64,000 nt of DNA from Desertibaculum subflavum. GTDB lineage: Bacteria; Pseudomonadota; Alphaproteobacteria; Ferrovibrionales; Ferrovibrionaceae. The stretch lies in assembly GCA_003576705.1 (NCBI GenBank), contig QOZS01000020.1:1-64000 (forward strand), read 5' to 3'. Under the pieces are notes generated by a model. The model saw only the letters and a list, made by a program, of their open reading frames with translations. It did no database searches and was not told the origin of the DNA. Positions 53,673-62,467 of the stretch are shown one piece after another (position 1 is the first letter of the stretch; every line of letters starts with the position of its first letter). Both the position numbers and the translations under genes were made by a program.

Positions 53673-54185
53673 ATGGAGTGCGATCTCGAAGACATCGAGA
53701 CGCCGTATCTCAGGCGGCTGTTCGCCTATTGGCAGGATAAGCGGCGCGGGCAGGATTTTCCCTCGCGTCGCGACCTCGACCCGCGCGAGTTCGCCTTCGC
53801 GCTCGGCCATGTCCTGCTGATCGACGTGCTGGAGCGCCCGCAGCGCTTCCGCTTCCGTCTGCACGGATCGGTGCTGAGCTTCCGCGCCCGCTATGACATG
53901 ACCGGTCGCATGGTGGACGAGCTTCCCGACGAGGAGAACCGTGCCGTGCTGCTGCAGCGCTGCCGCGATCTGGTCAGGACGCGGCGGCCGTGTTTCGCGC
54001 GCAGCCAGCGCACCGTCGACGGCACGGCATATGGCTACGAAGTGGTGTGGCTGCCGCTCTCCAGCGACGGCGAGCAGATCGACATGCTGCTCGGCGGGCT
54101 GGCCTATTTCGACGACCCCATGCGGATGGCCCGTACGACGCCGCATGCGGCCGCCGGCAAGGAGCGCGTCCCGCTCCCGGCCTGA
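53673..54185 (+). CDS. PAS-fold (PAS_5) protein
   Basis: A 170-residue protein with a single PAS-like domain: SRRDLDPREFAFALGHVLLI, ERPQRFRFRLHGSVL, TGRMVDELPD and the strand YGYEVVWLPLSSDGEQIDMLL follow the alphaproteobacterial PAS_5 family, often found as stand-alone sensors. Start 53673 (MECDLEDIE) has GGAGG 5 nt upstream; an earlier in-frame ATG at 53565 would add 36 poorly conserved residues. No output domain is attached. Ligand unknown. It ends 2 nt before the convergent flavin oxidoreductase gene. Confidence 0.82.
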   Translation: MECDLEDIETPYLRRLFAYWQDKRRGQDFPSRRDLDPREFAFALGHVLLIDVLERPQRFRFRLHGSVLSFRARYDMTGRMVDELPDEENRAVLLQRCRDLVRTRRPCFARSQRTVDGTAYGYEVVWLPLSSDGEQIDMLLGGLAYFDDPMRMARTTPHAAAGKERVPLPA

Positions 54186-54187
54186 CG

Positions 54188-55123
54188 TCAGAATCCGCCC
54201 GCCGCCGAGCGTTCGCCCTGCGCGCGGCGAATCGCGTGAAACCCCTCGACGGTATGCCGGATGATATCCGCCACGGGCAGCACCTCGTGGATCAGCCCGG
54301 CGGTCTGGCCGGCAAGGCCGACCGACGCCTCCATGTCGCCGCCGAAATAAAGGTCCCGTACGGTCTTAAGGGCGCTGCGGTCCATCACGCCTGCCTCGGC
54401 AAAGGCCAGCGACGTCTGCGTCTTCAAGGCGCGAACGCAGGGCGTGCCCTTGCGGTTCAGCATCACCGTGCCGGTATCCGGCGCATCGACGATCGCTTGC
54501 TTGTAATTGCCGTGCACCGGACTCTCGGCAGAGGAAACGAAGCGCGTGCCCATCTGGATGCCTTCGGCGCCGAGCGCGAAGGCCGCCGCCATGCCGCGGC
54601 CGTCGCAGATCCCGCCGGCGGCGATCAGCGGCACGTCGACCTTCTCGCGCACCGCCTGCAGCAGGACCAGGGTCGAGACGTCGTCCGGATTCTTGAAGCC
54701 GCCGCCCTCGCCGCCCTCCACGACGAGGCCGTCGACGCCGGCATCGACCGCCTTCACCGCCGCCGCCAGCGTCGGCACCACGTGATAGACGATCAGCCCG
54801 GCGCCCTTGAGCGGGCCGATCAGCTTGGCCGGCGAACCCGCCGAGGTGGTGACGAACTTGACCCCGCTCTCGATCACATAGTCGACGATCTTCGCATCGC
54901 GCAGGAACAGCAGCGGCAGGTTGACGGCGAACGGCTTGTCGGTCAGCTCGCGCATCTTCCGCATCTCGGCGGCGCAGGCCTCGGTCTCGCCCGACGAGGT
55001 CTCGATGACGCCGAGCGCGCCGGCATTCGAGACCGCGCTGGCGAGCTGCGACCGCGCGATCCACCCCATCGGCGCCTGCACGATCGGATAGCGCACCCCC
55101 GTATGCGCCAGCACCCGGTTCAT
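54188..55123 (-). CDS. nitronate monooxygenase / FabK-like flavin oxidoreductase
   Basis: A 311-residue TIM-barrel FMN protein: YPIVQAPMGWIARSQLASAVSNAGALG binds FMN, then VVEGGEGGGFKNPD, LIAAGGICDGRGMAAAFALGAEG and QMGTRF. The catalytic His of class I nitronate monooxygenases (GGHxG) is not in the corresponding GGGF segment, so nitronate activity is uncertain and enoyl reductase or other activity is possible. It lies 34 nt after the acyl-CoA ligase on the same strand, which suggests acyl metabolism. Confidence 0.85.
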   Translation of the reverse strand: MNRVLAHTGVRYPIVQAPMGWIARSQLASAVSNAGALGVIETSSGETEACAAEMRKMRELTDKPFAVNLPLLFLRDAKIVDYVIESGVKFVTTSAGSPAKLIGPLKGAGLIVYHVVPTLAAAVKAVDAGVDGLVVEGGEGGGFKNPDDVSTLVLLQAVREKVDVPLIAAGGICDGRGMAAAFALGAEGIQMGTRFVSSAESPVHGNYKQAIVDAPDTGTVMLNRKGTPCVRALKTQTSLAFAEAGVMDRSALKTVRDLYFGGDMEASVGLAGQTAGLIHEVLPVADIIRHTVEGFHAIRRAQGERSAAGGF

Positions 55124-55157
55124 CTCGTCCCCTTCCCTCTTGTAGCGTGGCCGACCT

Positions 55158-56801
55158 CTACTCCGCCGCGTCGGCGCCGGGGAAGCGGTAGTCCTTGAAA
55201 TCCTGGCGCAGCTTGGTCTTGAGCAGCTTGCCGGTCGCCGTGTGCGGCAGATCCTTCACGAACACCACATCGTCCGGCAGCCACCATTTGGCGACGCGGC
55301 CTTCCAGGAACTTGAGAAGGTCCTCGCGGCTGACATCCATGTCCTTCTTCGTCACCACGATGAGGAGCGGCCGTTCCTGCCATTTCGGATGGGCTATGCC
55401 GATCACCGCCGCCTCCGCGACGGCCGGATGGCCGACCGCCTCGTTCTCCAGGTCGATCGAGGAGATCCACTCGCCGCCCGACTTGATCACGTCCTTGGAG
55501 CGGTCGGTGATCTGCATGTAGCCGTCGGGATCGAGCGTGGCGACGTCGCCGGTCTTGAACCAGTTGTCCTTGTCCAGGATCTGGCCGCCCTCGCCCTTGA
55601 AATAGCCGGCGGTGATCCAGGGCCCGCGCACCACCAGGTCGCCGAAGGCCTTGCCGTCGCGCGACAGCTCCCTGCCCTCGTCGTCGATGATCTTCATCTC
55701 GACGCCGTAGACAGCACGGCCCTGCTTCACCTGCACGTCGATCCGCTTGTCGAAGGGCGTTCCGGCATGCTTGGGCAGCAGGTTGCCGGTGGTGCCGAGC
55801 GGGCTCATTTCTGTCATGCCCCAGGCATGGATGGTGCTGGCGCCGAACTGCTTCTCGAACCGCTCGATCATCGAGCGCGGCGCCGCGGAGCCGCCGATGA
55901 CGACACGCTGCAGGTCCGGCAGTTTCGCATCCGGGTTCTGATCGAGATAGCCGAACAGCATCAGCCACACGGTCGGCACGCCGGCCGTCATGGTGACCTT
56001 CTCCTGCGACAACAGCTCGTAGACGCTCTTGCCGTCGAGATGCTGGCCGGGCAGCACCAGCTTGGCGCCCGACATGCAGGCGCCATAGGGAATGCCCCAG
56101 GCATTGGCGTGGAACAGCGGCACGATGACGAGGATGCTGTCGGCGGAATTGACGCCGAGCACGTCCTTCATGCAGACCGCGAAGGAATGCAGCACCGTGG
56201 AGCGGTGCGAATAGAGCACGCCCTTGGGATTGCCGGTGGTGCCCGAGGTGTAGCAGAGCGACGAGGCGGTGTTCTCGTCGAAGACCGGCCAGGTGAGCTC
56301 ATCGCTCTCCCTGGCGATCAGCGTCTCGTAAGCGATCGCGTTCGGCAGCGTGCACTTCTGCATATGGGCTTCGTCGGTCATGACGATGTAGCCCTTCACC
56401 GGCTTCAGCGCCGGGGCGAGCTTTTCGAGCAGAGGCACGAAGGTCAGGTCGACGAAGATGTACTGATCCTCGGCGTGGTTGACGATGTACTCGATCTGCT
56501 CCGGGAACAGCCGCGGGTTGATGGTGTGGAGCACGGCGCCGATGCCCGACACGCCGTAATAGAGCTCCATGTGGCGGTAGCCGTTCCAGGCCAAGGTACC
56601 GATGCGATCGCCGTGCTTGACGCCGAGGCGGGTCAGCGCATTGGCCACCTGCTTGGCGCGCCGGTTCAACTCACGGTAGTTGGTGCGGTGGATCGGCCCC
56701 TCGACCGTCTTGGAGACGATCTCGCGGTCGCCATGGTAGAGCGCCGCATATTCGATCAAGGACGAGATCAGGAGCGGCGCGTTCTGCATCAGGCCTTGCA
56801 T
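55158..56801 (-). CDS. acyl-CoA synthetase (AMP-forming fatty-acid--CoA ligase)
   Basis: A 547-residue ANL-superfamily enzyme that adenylates a fatty acid and transfers it to CoA. Motifs in order: [19 protein letters not shown] (AMP-binding loop), [39 protein letters not shown] hinge (written here in part), [12 protein letters not shown], and the C-terminal catalytic Lys in [12 protein letters not shown]. Length suits medium- to long-chain ligases of the DmdB/AlkK type. GGGAGGAAGG is just before the ATG. It diverges from a TPR gene across a 271-nt gap rich in inverted repeats. Confidence 0.93.
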   Translation of the reverse strand: MQGLMQNAPLLISSLIEYAALYHGDREIVSKTVEGPIHRTNYRELNRRAKQVANALTRLGVKHGDRIGTLAWNGYRHMELYYGVSGIGAVLHTINPRLFPEQIEYIVNHAEDQYIFVDLTFVPLLEKLAPALKPVKGYIVMTDEAHMQKCTLPNAIAYETLIARESDELTWPVFDENTASSLCYTSGTTGNPKGVLYSHRSTVLHSFAVCMKDVLGVNSADSILVIVPLFHANAWGIPYGACMSGAKLVLPGQHLDGKSVYELLSQEKVTMTAGVPTVWLMLFGYLDQNPDAKLPDLQRVVIGGSAAPRSMIERFEKQFGASTIHAWGMTEMSPLGTTGNLLPKHAGTPFDKRIDVQVKQGRAVYGVEMKIIDDEGRELSRDGKAFGDLVVRGPWITAGYFKGEGGQILDKDNWFKTGDVATLDPDGYMQITDRSKDVIKSGGEWISSIDLENEAVGHPAVAEAAVIGIAHPKWQERPLLIVVTKKDMDVSREDLLKFLEGRVAKWWLPDDVVFVKDLPHTATGKLLKTKLRQDFKDYRFPGADAAE

Positions 56802-56842
56802 GGCCTTCCTCCCGGTAAGACGGATTTGGTATGTCTGCAGCG

Positions 56843-56870
56843 GTTATAGCGGCCCGCCCGAAGACCGCAA
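56843..56870 (-). promoter_or_regulatory. candidate promoter for the acyl-CoA ligase gene
   Basis: On the minus strand TTGCGG (56865-56870) and TATAAC (56843-56848) are spaced 16 nt, 41 nt upstream of the start at 56801. By eye only. Confidence 0.3.
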
Positions 56871-56951
56871 AGCGGGCCGAACGCCGCAATCCGGCGGCCC
56901 CCGAGGCGCTGACTGGCGGCGGCGCGGCCCGCTTCCGCGGGCGGCCCGGAA

Positions 56952-56978
56952 GGCCGCAGAACGAGGTATTCTGCGGCC
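56952..56978. promoter_or_regulatory. perfect 10-bp inverted repeat in the ligase / TPR divergent gap
   Basis: GGCCGCAGAA (56952-56961) and TTCTGCGGCC (56969-56978) are exact inverted copies around CGAGGTA. Three bases later TGAAC-GG-GTTCA (56982-56993) forms a second small dyad. Lying between divergent genes with 271 nt of space, they are operator candidates; the regulator is unknown. Confidence 0.45.
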
Positions 56979-57072
56979 ATGTGAACGGGTTCATACCGTC
57001 GGCCGGCGCCGATGATTACCGATGGTGCCCGAAGCCGGGCGTCGGGGCCGGCCGCCAATCAGGAGATGCGAC

Positions 57073-58383
57073 ATGACCCGTACCGACCATCGCGGCGACG
57101 CGATCACCGGTGCCACCGAGACGGCGCTTTCGTCCTATGAGAAGGCCGTGGGTGAGCTGCAGCGCTATATCGGCAATCCTTTCGAGACCGTCGATGCCGC
57201 CATCGCGGAGGCGCCGGCCTTTACGATGGCGCATCTGCTGAAGGCGCATCTCTTCCTGTCCGGCGCCGAGTTACCCGGCGTGGCTGCGGCCAAGGAAGCG
57301 GTCGCGGCGGCCAAGCGGCTTCCGGCGAACGAGCGCGAGAAGCTCCACATCGCCGCGGCCGACGCCCTGATCGAAGGCGAGTACGAACGCGCCGAAGCAC
57401 GCTTCGAGGATATCCTGACGCGGTATCCCCGCGACGCGCTGGCGTTGCAGATGGGGCATCTGTTCGACTTCTATCGCGGCGATGCGCGCAACCTGCGCGA
57501 TCGCGTGGCCCGCGTGCTGCATGCCTGGAGGTCGAGCGACCCCGGCTACCACGCCGTGCTCGGCATGTACTCCTTCGGCCTCGAGGAATGCGGCCAGTAC
57601 GGCAAGGCGGAGGAGATCGGCTGCAGCGCATTGGCACTGGAGCCGCGCGACAACTGGGCCCACCATGCCGTCGCCCATGTGCTGGAGATGGAAGGCCGGC
57701 GGGACGAAGGCGTCAAGTGGATGGCGAGCCGCGAGACCCACTGGGCCACCGACAGCTTCTTCAGCGTGCACAACTGGTGGCACTACGCGCTCTATCACCT
57801 GGACGAGGACCGGGAGGCCGAGGCGCTCCGCCTCTATGACGGCCCGATCCGCCAGGCCCGCTCCACCGTCATGCTCGACATGATCGACGCCTCGGCCATG
57901 CTGTGGCGGATGTATCTGCGCGGCATCGACCTCGGCAGCCGCTGGCAGGAGCTTGCCGAAGCCTGGGCGCCGGTCGCCGAGGACGGGCTCTATGCCTTCA
58001 ACGACGTGCACGCGGTGATGGCCTTTGTCGGCGCCGGCCGGCAGGACATGGTCGAAAAGGTGCTCGCAAGCCTGCGCCGCACGCTCGATCGCGGCGGCAG
58101 CAACCGGGCCATGGTGCGCGAGGTCGGCCTGCCGGTCGCACTGGCGCTCAGTGCCTTCGGCCGCGGCCGCTACGGCGAGACTGTGGAGCAGCTGCGCGAC
58201 CTGCGCCCGATCGCCAACCGCTTCGGCGGCAGCCATGCCCAGCGCGACCTGCTCGACCTGACCTTGATCGAGGCGGCGCGCCGCGACAAGCAGACCGGGC
58301 TGCTGCGCAACCTGACAGCCGAGCGCATCGCGGCGAAGCGCCACCCGGCACCGCTCGCGCTGCGCTACCGCGAGGCCGCCTAA
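57073..58383 (+). CDS. TTC38-like tetratricopeptide protein
   Basis: A 436-residue all-helical repeat protein. The central sequence HHAVAHVLEMEGRRDEGVKWM, then FFSVHNWWHYALYHLDEDRE and LRLYDGPIR, matches the TTC38 family with its conserved His/Trp block HNWWHYALYHL, which looks more like a buried active or metal site than a plain TPR scaffold. Start 57073 has CAGGAG 8 nt upstream and gives the family start. Function of TTC38 proteins is not established. The stop codon is shared with the convergent DUF6644 gene. Confidence 0.85.
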   Translation: MTRTDHRGDAITGATETALSSYEKAVGELQRYIGNPFETVDAAIAEAPAFTMAHLLKAHLFLSGAELPGVAAAKEAVAAAKRLPANEREKLHIAAADALIEGEYERAEARFEDILTRYPRDALALQMGHLFDFYRGDARNLRDRVARVLHAWRSSDPGYHAVLGMYSFGLEECGQYGKAEEIGCSALALEPRDNWAHHAVAHVLEMEGRRDEGVKWMASRETHWATDSFFSVHNWWHYALYHLDEDREAEALRLYDGPIRQARSTVMLDMIDASAMLWRMYLRGIDLGSRWQELAEAWAPVAEDGLYAFNDVHAVMAFVGAGRQDMVEKVLASLRRTLDRGGSNRAMVREVGLPVALALSAFGRGRYGETVEQLRDLRPIANRFGGSHAQRDLLDLTLIEAARRDKQTGLLRNLTAERIAAKRHPAPLALRYREAA

Positions 58384-58874
58384 ACGTAGGCGGCGAAACG
58401 GCCGCAGACCACCGCGGCCAGCCAGGCGAGCACCGAGATGCCGGCGGCGAGACGGGCGCTCGCCGGCACTTCGCCGCCCCAGCCCGCGATACGCCGGTAG
58501 CTGCCGGCGTGGAACAGCGCCAGGTTCAGGAAGGCGATGACGATGGCCGCGAACTTGGCCTGGAAGATGGGGTTCACCACGTAGGCGCTGGCCTCCGTGC
58601 TGAACAGCAGGAAACCGGTCGGCAGCGCGATCGCCAGACCGGTTCGGGCCAGCGGCAGCGCAAGCAGCGCGGCCTCCGCCGGTCTGCCCGCCCAGTTCAC
58701 GCCGAGCAGGCGCAGGTCGAACACCGCGACGCTGCCGAACAGCAGCGCGATACCGAGCACGTGCAGCACGTTGGCAGCGGGATAGATCCAGATCGAGGCG
58801 CGGATCGCGGCGGCAAAGGCCGAGCGCTCCAGCGCCAGCGCCCAGGCGACGGCGCTCGCCGCCTCTTGCTCCAT
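58380..58874 (-). CDS. DUF6644-type membrane protein
   Basis: A 164-residue protein with four transmembrane helices (about 33-52, 65-84, 92-115, 135-158). ASIWIYPAANVLHVLGIALL and SVAVFDLRLLG are typical of the DUF6644 family; the His in NVLHVLG could bind heme or metal. Start 58874 is 8 nt after the DUF6152 gene on the same strand. The two families are commonly paired. Function unknown. Confidence 0.8.
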   Translation of the reverse strand: MEQEAASAVAWALALERSAFAAAIRASIWIYPAANVLHVLGIALLFGSVAVFDLRLLGVNWAGRPAEAALLALPLARTGLAIALPTGFLLFSTEASAYVVNPIFQAKFAAIVIAFLNLALFHAGSYRRIAGWGGEVPASARLAAGISVLAWLAAVVCGRFAAYV

Positions 58875-58882
58875 CCCGGCGG

Positions 58883-59236
58883 CTAGCGAAGCTCGACGGT
58901 CTTGCCGTCGATGGTGACGCGCTCGGCGCGCAGCTCGGCCGTCTCGCTGCGGTGGGCATAGCCGACCACCGTCGCCTGCTTGCCCGGCGCCAGCATGGCG
59001 GGCGGCAGCCCGCGCAGCTCCATGCGCGATGGCGGCGCCAGGATGACCGTCCACATCTTACCCGGCGCCTCGAGCTTCAGCGTGCCGTGCGGATTCTGGT
59101 AGGTGCTCTCGGCGATCTTGCCGGTCAGCGTCAACGCCTTGCTGGAATCGTAACTGCCCCAGCCGTGATGCGCCGTCGATGGCGCCGCGGCCAATCCGAC
59201 CAATGTGGCGATCAGACCGATCTGCAACATGCGCAT
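58883..59236 (-). CDS. DUF6152-type periplasmic protein
   Basis: A 117-residue exported protein: signal peptide (about 1-22, ending STA), mature start HHGWGSYDSSKALTLTGKI with the His pair at the very N-terminus, which could bind a metal such as copper, and a small beta-barrel-like body (YQNPHGTLKLEAPGKMWTVI, LAPGKQATVVGYA). The start at 59236 has GGAGG 8 nt upstream. It precedes the DUF6644 membrane gene and diverges from the ECF sigma factor gene across 109 nt. Confidence 0.82.
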   Translation of the reverse strand: MRMLQIGLIATLVGLAAAPSTAHHGWGSYDSSKALTLTGKIAESTYQNPHGTLKLEAPGKMWTVILAPPSRMELRGLPPAMLAPGKQATVVGYAHRSETAELRAERVTIDGKTVELR

Positions 59237-59345
59237 GATCCGTGCCTCCGATCCGTCATGGCTCGGATCATAGCCGCATTGGTCGGCCGTTGCCGAGACC
59301 GACCTGCTGTGCCTTGATGGTGGCAGCAACCGATGGGGTAAGCGC

Positions 59346-59852
59346 GTGCCGCCGCAGGACCGCGAGCGACTGATTGCGACGCTGCCGCAGCTGACGGCCT
59401 ATGCGCTGGCGCTGGTGCGCGGCGCCGAGCGGGCGCGCGATCTGGTGCAGGAGACTGCTTTGCGCGCGTTGGGCGCCCGCAACATCCCGCGCGAGCCCGC
59501 CGCCTTCCGTTCCTGGCTGTTCGCCATCCTGCGCAATGCGGCCATCGACGCTTTTCGCCGCGAGCGGCTGGAGGCTGGCGAGCCTGCGCCGCCGCCACCC
59601 ATTCCCTGGCCGGTCGACGACAGCCGGATCGCTGCGATCACCGTGCGCCAGGGTTTGGCCGCGCTTGGGCCCGAGGCGCGGGAGATCCTGGTCCTGGTCG
59701 ATGTCGCGGGCTTCACCTATGCCGAAGCCGCCGAGTTTCTCGGCGTCCCGACCGGCACGGTGATGAGCCGGTTGAGCCGCGCCCGCGCCGCGATGCTGGC
59801 GGCGATCGGCGAAACCACGGTGCACCCATTGAGGACGCGCCATGGCAGGTGA
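59346..59852 (+). CDS. ECF-type RNA polymerase sigma factor
   Basis: A 168-residue extracytoplasmic-function sigma factor: region 2 has RARDLVQETALRALGAR and FRSWLFAILRNAAIDAFRRER; region 4 has the helix-turn-helix FTYAEAAEFLGVPTGTVMSRLSRARAAM (shown in part). It starts with GTG. The anti-sigma gene begins 11 nt before its stop, so the two are translationally coupled. The pair lies directly upstream of sulfite dehydrogenase genes, where ECF sigma factors controlling sulfite oxidation are known in Sinorhizobium (RpoE1/RpoE4). Confidence 0.92.
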   Translation: MPPQDRERLIATLPQLTAYALALVRGAERARDLVQETALRALGARNIPREPAAFRSWLFAILRNAAIDAFRRERLEAGEPAPPPPIPWPVDDSRIAAITVRQGLAALGPEAREILVLVDVAGFTYAEAAEFLGVPTGTVMSRLSRARAAMLAAIGETTVHPLRTRHGR

Positions 59853-60591
59853 TCCGCCGCTGTCGCCGGACTGGGTGACATTGAACGCCTATGTCGATGG
59901 TGAGCTCAGCCCCGGCGAACACGCCGCCGTCGCCGCTGCCATCGCATCCGATGCGGAGTTGGCGCGCCGGGTGGCGAGCCTGGCCCGCTTGCGGGTCGCG
60001 ACCGCGGAAGCGTTCGCCGCCGAGATCGACGGCATCGCGATGCCGAGCGTGCCCGCCTCGGCGATCCGGCCGCGCTACCGCCGGGCCGGCCTTGCGGCGG
60101 CGGCAGTGCTGGCCCTTGCCGTGTCGATGCTGGCGTGGTGGACGCTCGATCGCCCGGACGATCAGGCCCTGCAGGCGCATCTCGGATGGGCGGCAGCGCC
60201 GGAGCATTCGGTGATCGCCGCCGCCCAGCGCGGCGCGATCGAGATTCCGGACCTGGCCGATGCCGGCCTCCGGGTGGCCCATGTCGCGGCGACCGGGGAC
60301 ACGATGCATATCGGCTATCTCGGCAGCCGGGGTTGCCGGGTCAGCCTCTGGGTCACGCCGGACGACGAGGTCCGGACCCGGCGTGACGAGCGGCAGGGCG
60401 ATGCCCTGATCGCCCGCTGGTCCTATGGCGGCCACAGCTACGCGGCGATTGCCACCGGCATGCCGGCCGCGCGCTTCGCCGTCATCGCGTCGAGCCTCGA
60501 ACAGGCGACGATCGAGCGCCGCATGCCGGACGATGCGACCCGCCTCGCCCTGCAATCCGGGCGCGATCAGAGCGCGCCCTGCCTGGGATAG
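59842..60591 (+). CDS. membrane-anchored anti-sigma factor
   Basis: A 249-residue protein: N-terminal cytoplasmic anti-sigma domain (SPDWVTLNAYVDGELSPGEH, no HxxxCxxC zinc motif), one transmembrane helix (about 82-101) and a periplasmic sensor domain ending SAPCLG (DUF-type RskA-like region with HIGYLGSRGCRVSLWVTP). It should hold the ECF sigma factor at the membrane until a periplasmic signal arrives. Two periplasmic Cys (in RGCRV and APCLG) could be redox- or sulfite-reactive; that is inference. Confidence 0.88.
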   Translation: MAGDPPLSPDWVTLNAYVDGELSPGEHAAVAAAIASDAELARRVASLARLRVATAEAFAAEIDGIAMPSVPASAIRPRYRRAGLAAAAVLALAVSMLAWWTLDRPDDQALQAHLGWAAAPEHSVIAAAQRGAIEIPDLADAGLRVAHVAATGDTMHIGYLGSRGCRVSLWVTPDDEVRTRRDERQGDALIARWSYGGHSYAAIATGMPAARFAVIASSLEQATIERRMPDDATRLALQSGRDQSAPCLG

Positions 60592-60599
60592 AGGTCTAG

Positions 60600-60625
60600 G
60601 GAATAAATCGCGGACCTCATCCGTC
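60600..60625 (+). promoter_or_regulatory. candidate ECF sigma promoter for the sulfite dehydrogenase operon
   Basis: GGAAT (60600-60604, within GGGAATAAAT) and CGTC (60622-60625) are spaced 17 nt, the GGAA-N16/17-CGT form of alphaproteobacterial ECF promoters. It begins 9 nt after the anti-sigma stop and lies 58 nt before the sorA start, in the only gap of the locus. Confidence 0.5.
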
Positions 60626-60682
60626 TTACCTCTATCCGCGCCCCCATCCGGCGGGCGGCGCGGCCATGAAGGGGAGGCAGGG

Positions 60683-62026
60683 ATGGCGCGGAAACCCGAG
60701 CGCAGCATCGAAGAGCTGTACGAGAACGATCCCGAGCGAGCGGATGCGATCGTCTTCGGGCGCAGGACCGGGGTCGGCCGGCGCGGCTTTCTGAAGGGCG
60801 CTGGCCTCGCCGCCATGGGCGCCGCTGTCGGCGGCACCATTCCCTTTGCCGGACGGATGCCGGGCGGGATGATTCCGGAGGCCCTCGCCCAGGCCGCGCC
60901 GGGGGCGGCGCCGGCCGGCCCCAAGATCCTGAAATTCGACGGCAAGCAGGACGTCCTGGTCGTCCTGGGCGAGAAGCCCCTGGTGGCGGAGACGCCCGAG
61001 CACCATCTCGACGACGACACCACGCCGAATTCCAAGTTCTTTATCCGCAACAACGGCGGGCTGCCGGAGCCGCCCAAGGATCCCGATGCCTGGAAGCTGA
61101 CGATCGACGGCGAGGTGAACAACCCGCTGGAGATCACGCTGGGCGATCTGAAGAAGCGCTTTCAGCCGGTCGACTCCTACATGGTGTTGGAATGCGGCGG
61201 CAACGGGCGGGCGCAGTTCAATCCGCCGGCGCGCGGCAATCAATGGACCAATGGCGGCGTCGGCTGCGCGCGTTGGACCGGCGTCCGGCTGCGCGACGTG
61301 CTGCAGGCGGCCGGATTGAAGTCCACCGCCGTCCATACCGGGCATATGAGCGCCGACCCGCATCTCTCGGGCGAGCCCGGCAAGCTCACCACCTCGCGCG
61401 GCGTCCCCATCGCCAAGGCGATGGAAGAGCACAGCCTGATCGTCTGGGGCATGAACGGCGAGCCGCTGCCCAACGTGCACGGCTTCCCGGTCAGGCTTGT
61501 CATTCCCGGCTGGCCGGGCTCCGTCTCGAACAAGTGGCTGAACCGCATCTGGGTCCGCGACAAGGTGCATGACGGCCCGGGCATGGGCGGCACGTCCTAC
61601 AGCGTCGCCATCAAGCCGATGATTCCCGGCGGCAAGGCCGACAACAAGAACTTCCGCTCGCTGGAATCGATGCCGGTGCGCGCTCTCGTCACCAGCCCGG
61701 CGAATGGCACCGAGCTTCCCGCCGGCACGCGCGAGCTCAACGTACGGGGCAAGGCTTGGGCCGGCGATGTGGCCGTCAGCCGAGTCGACATCTCGGTCGA
61801 TTTCGGCGCCACCTGGCAGCCGACCCAGCTGACCCAGCCACGCAATCGGTACGACTGGTACCGCTGGCAGGCGAAGGTCAAAGTGCCGAGCGAGGGCTAC
61901 TACGAAGTCTGGGCGCGCGGCACCGACCAGAACGGCAAGATGCAGCCGCATCTGGCCGGCAACTGGAACCCGCAAGGGTATGGCGCCAATGCCATGCACC
62001 GGGTGGCGCTGCTGATCCCCAGCTGA
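60683..62026 (+). CDS. Tat-exported molybdenum sulfite dehydrogenase (SorA-like)
   Basis: A 447-residue sulfite-oxidase-family molybdoenzyme. The Tat motif RRGFLKG (33-39) heads a long signal ending in ALAQA. The molybdenum-ligating Cys is C171 in VLECGGNGRAQF; the Moco domain continues with WTGVRLRDVLQAAG and VHGFPVRLVIPGW, and a C-terminal dimerisation domain follows. Gene pairing with a monoheme cytochrome matches periplasmic sulfite:cytochrome c oxidoreductases (SorAB). GGGGAGG is 9 nt before the ATG. Other molybdopterin oxidoreductases of this fold cannot be excluded. Confidence 0.88.
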   Translation: MARKPERSIEELYENDPERADAIVFGRRTGVGRRGFLKGAGLAAMGAAVGGTIPFAGRMPGGMIPEALAQAAPGAAPAGPKILKFDGKQDVLVVLGEKPLVAETPEHHLDDDTTPNSKFFIRNNGGLPEPPKDPDAWKLTIDGEVNNPLEITLGDLKKRFQPVDSYMVLECGGNGRAQFNPPARGNQWTNGGVGCARWTGVRLRDVLQAAGLKSTAVHTGHMSADPHLSGEPGKLTTSRGVPIAKAMEEHSLIVWGMNGEPLPNVHGFPVRLVIPGWPGSVSNKWLNRIWVRDKVHDGPGMGGTSYSVAIKPMIPGGKADNKNFRSLESMPVRALVTSPANGTELPAGTRELNVRGKAWAGDVAVSRVDISVDFGATWQPTQLTQPRNRYDWYRWQAKVKVPSEGYYEVWARGTDQNGKMQPHLAGNWNPQGYGANAMHRVALLIPS

Positions 62027-62032
62027 CGCCAC

Positions 62033-62464
62033 ATGACCTGGGGCAAGGTGATCGGCGGCGCGCTGGCGCTCGTCCTGGCGCTGATCGTGCTGGACAAGCA
62101 GGGCATGCTCCGCGCGCCGCCGCCGAAGCCGCGTCCCGCGGCGACGGTTGCCGCCGCGCCGCCCGCCGCCGTGCCCGGGCCGGCATTCCGTCCGACGGAG
62201 GAGACGCCGGACGCCTTTCCCGACGGCAACGGGCGGGACGAGGCGTTCTATCTCTGCACCGGCTGTCACGGTACGGCGCTGGTCAAGGCGCAGGGCATGG
62301 GCCGCCAGCAATGGGACGACACCGTCAGCTGGATGGTCGAGAAGCACAAGATGCCGGAGCCCGATCCGGCCACGCGCGGCCTGGTTCTCGACTATCTGGC
62401 GGCGGTCTTCCCGCCGCGCGCCCAGCAGCAGCGCGGCTGGGTCAATCCCTTCGCCAATCGCTAG
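62033..62464 (+). CDS. monoheme c-type cytochrome (SorB-like electron acceptor)
   Basis: A 143-residue protein with an N-terminal membrane helix or signal anchor (about 5-22), a Pro/Ala linker (28-52), heme-binding C75-TG-C78-H79 and likely axial Met107 in KHKMPEPD. It starts 6 nt after sorA and so should take electrons from the sulfite dehydrogenase and pass them to the respiratory chain at the periplasmic side. It ends 3 nt before the convergent flavin reductase gene. Confidence 0.9.
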   Translation: MTWGKVIGGALALVLALIVLDKQGMLRAPPPKPRPAATVAAAPPAAVPGPAFRPTEETPDAFPDGNGRDEAFYLCTGCHGTALVKAQGMGRQQWDDTVSWMVEKHKMPEPDPATRGLVLDYLAAVFPPRAQQQRGWVNPFANR

Positions 62465-62467
62465 CGA

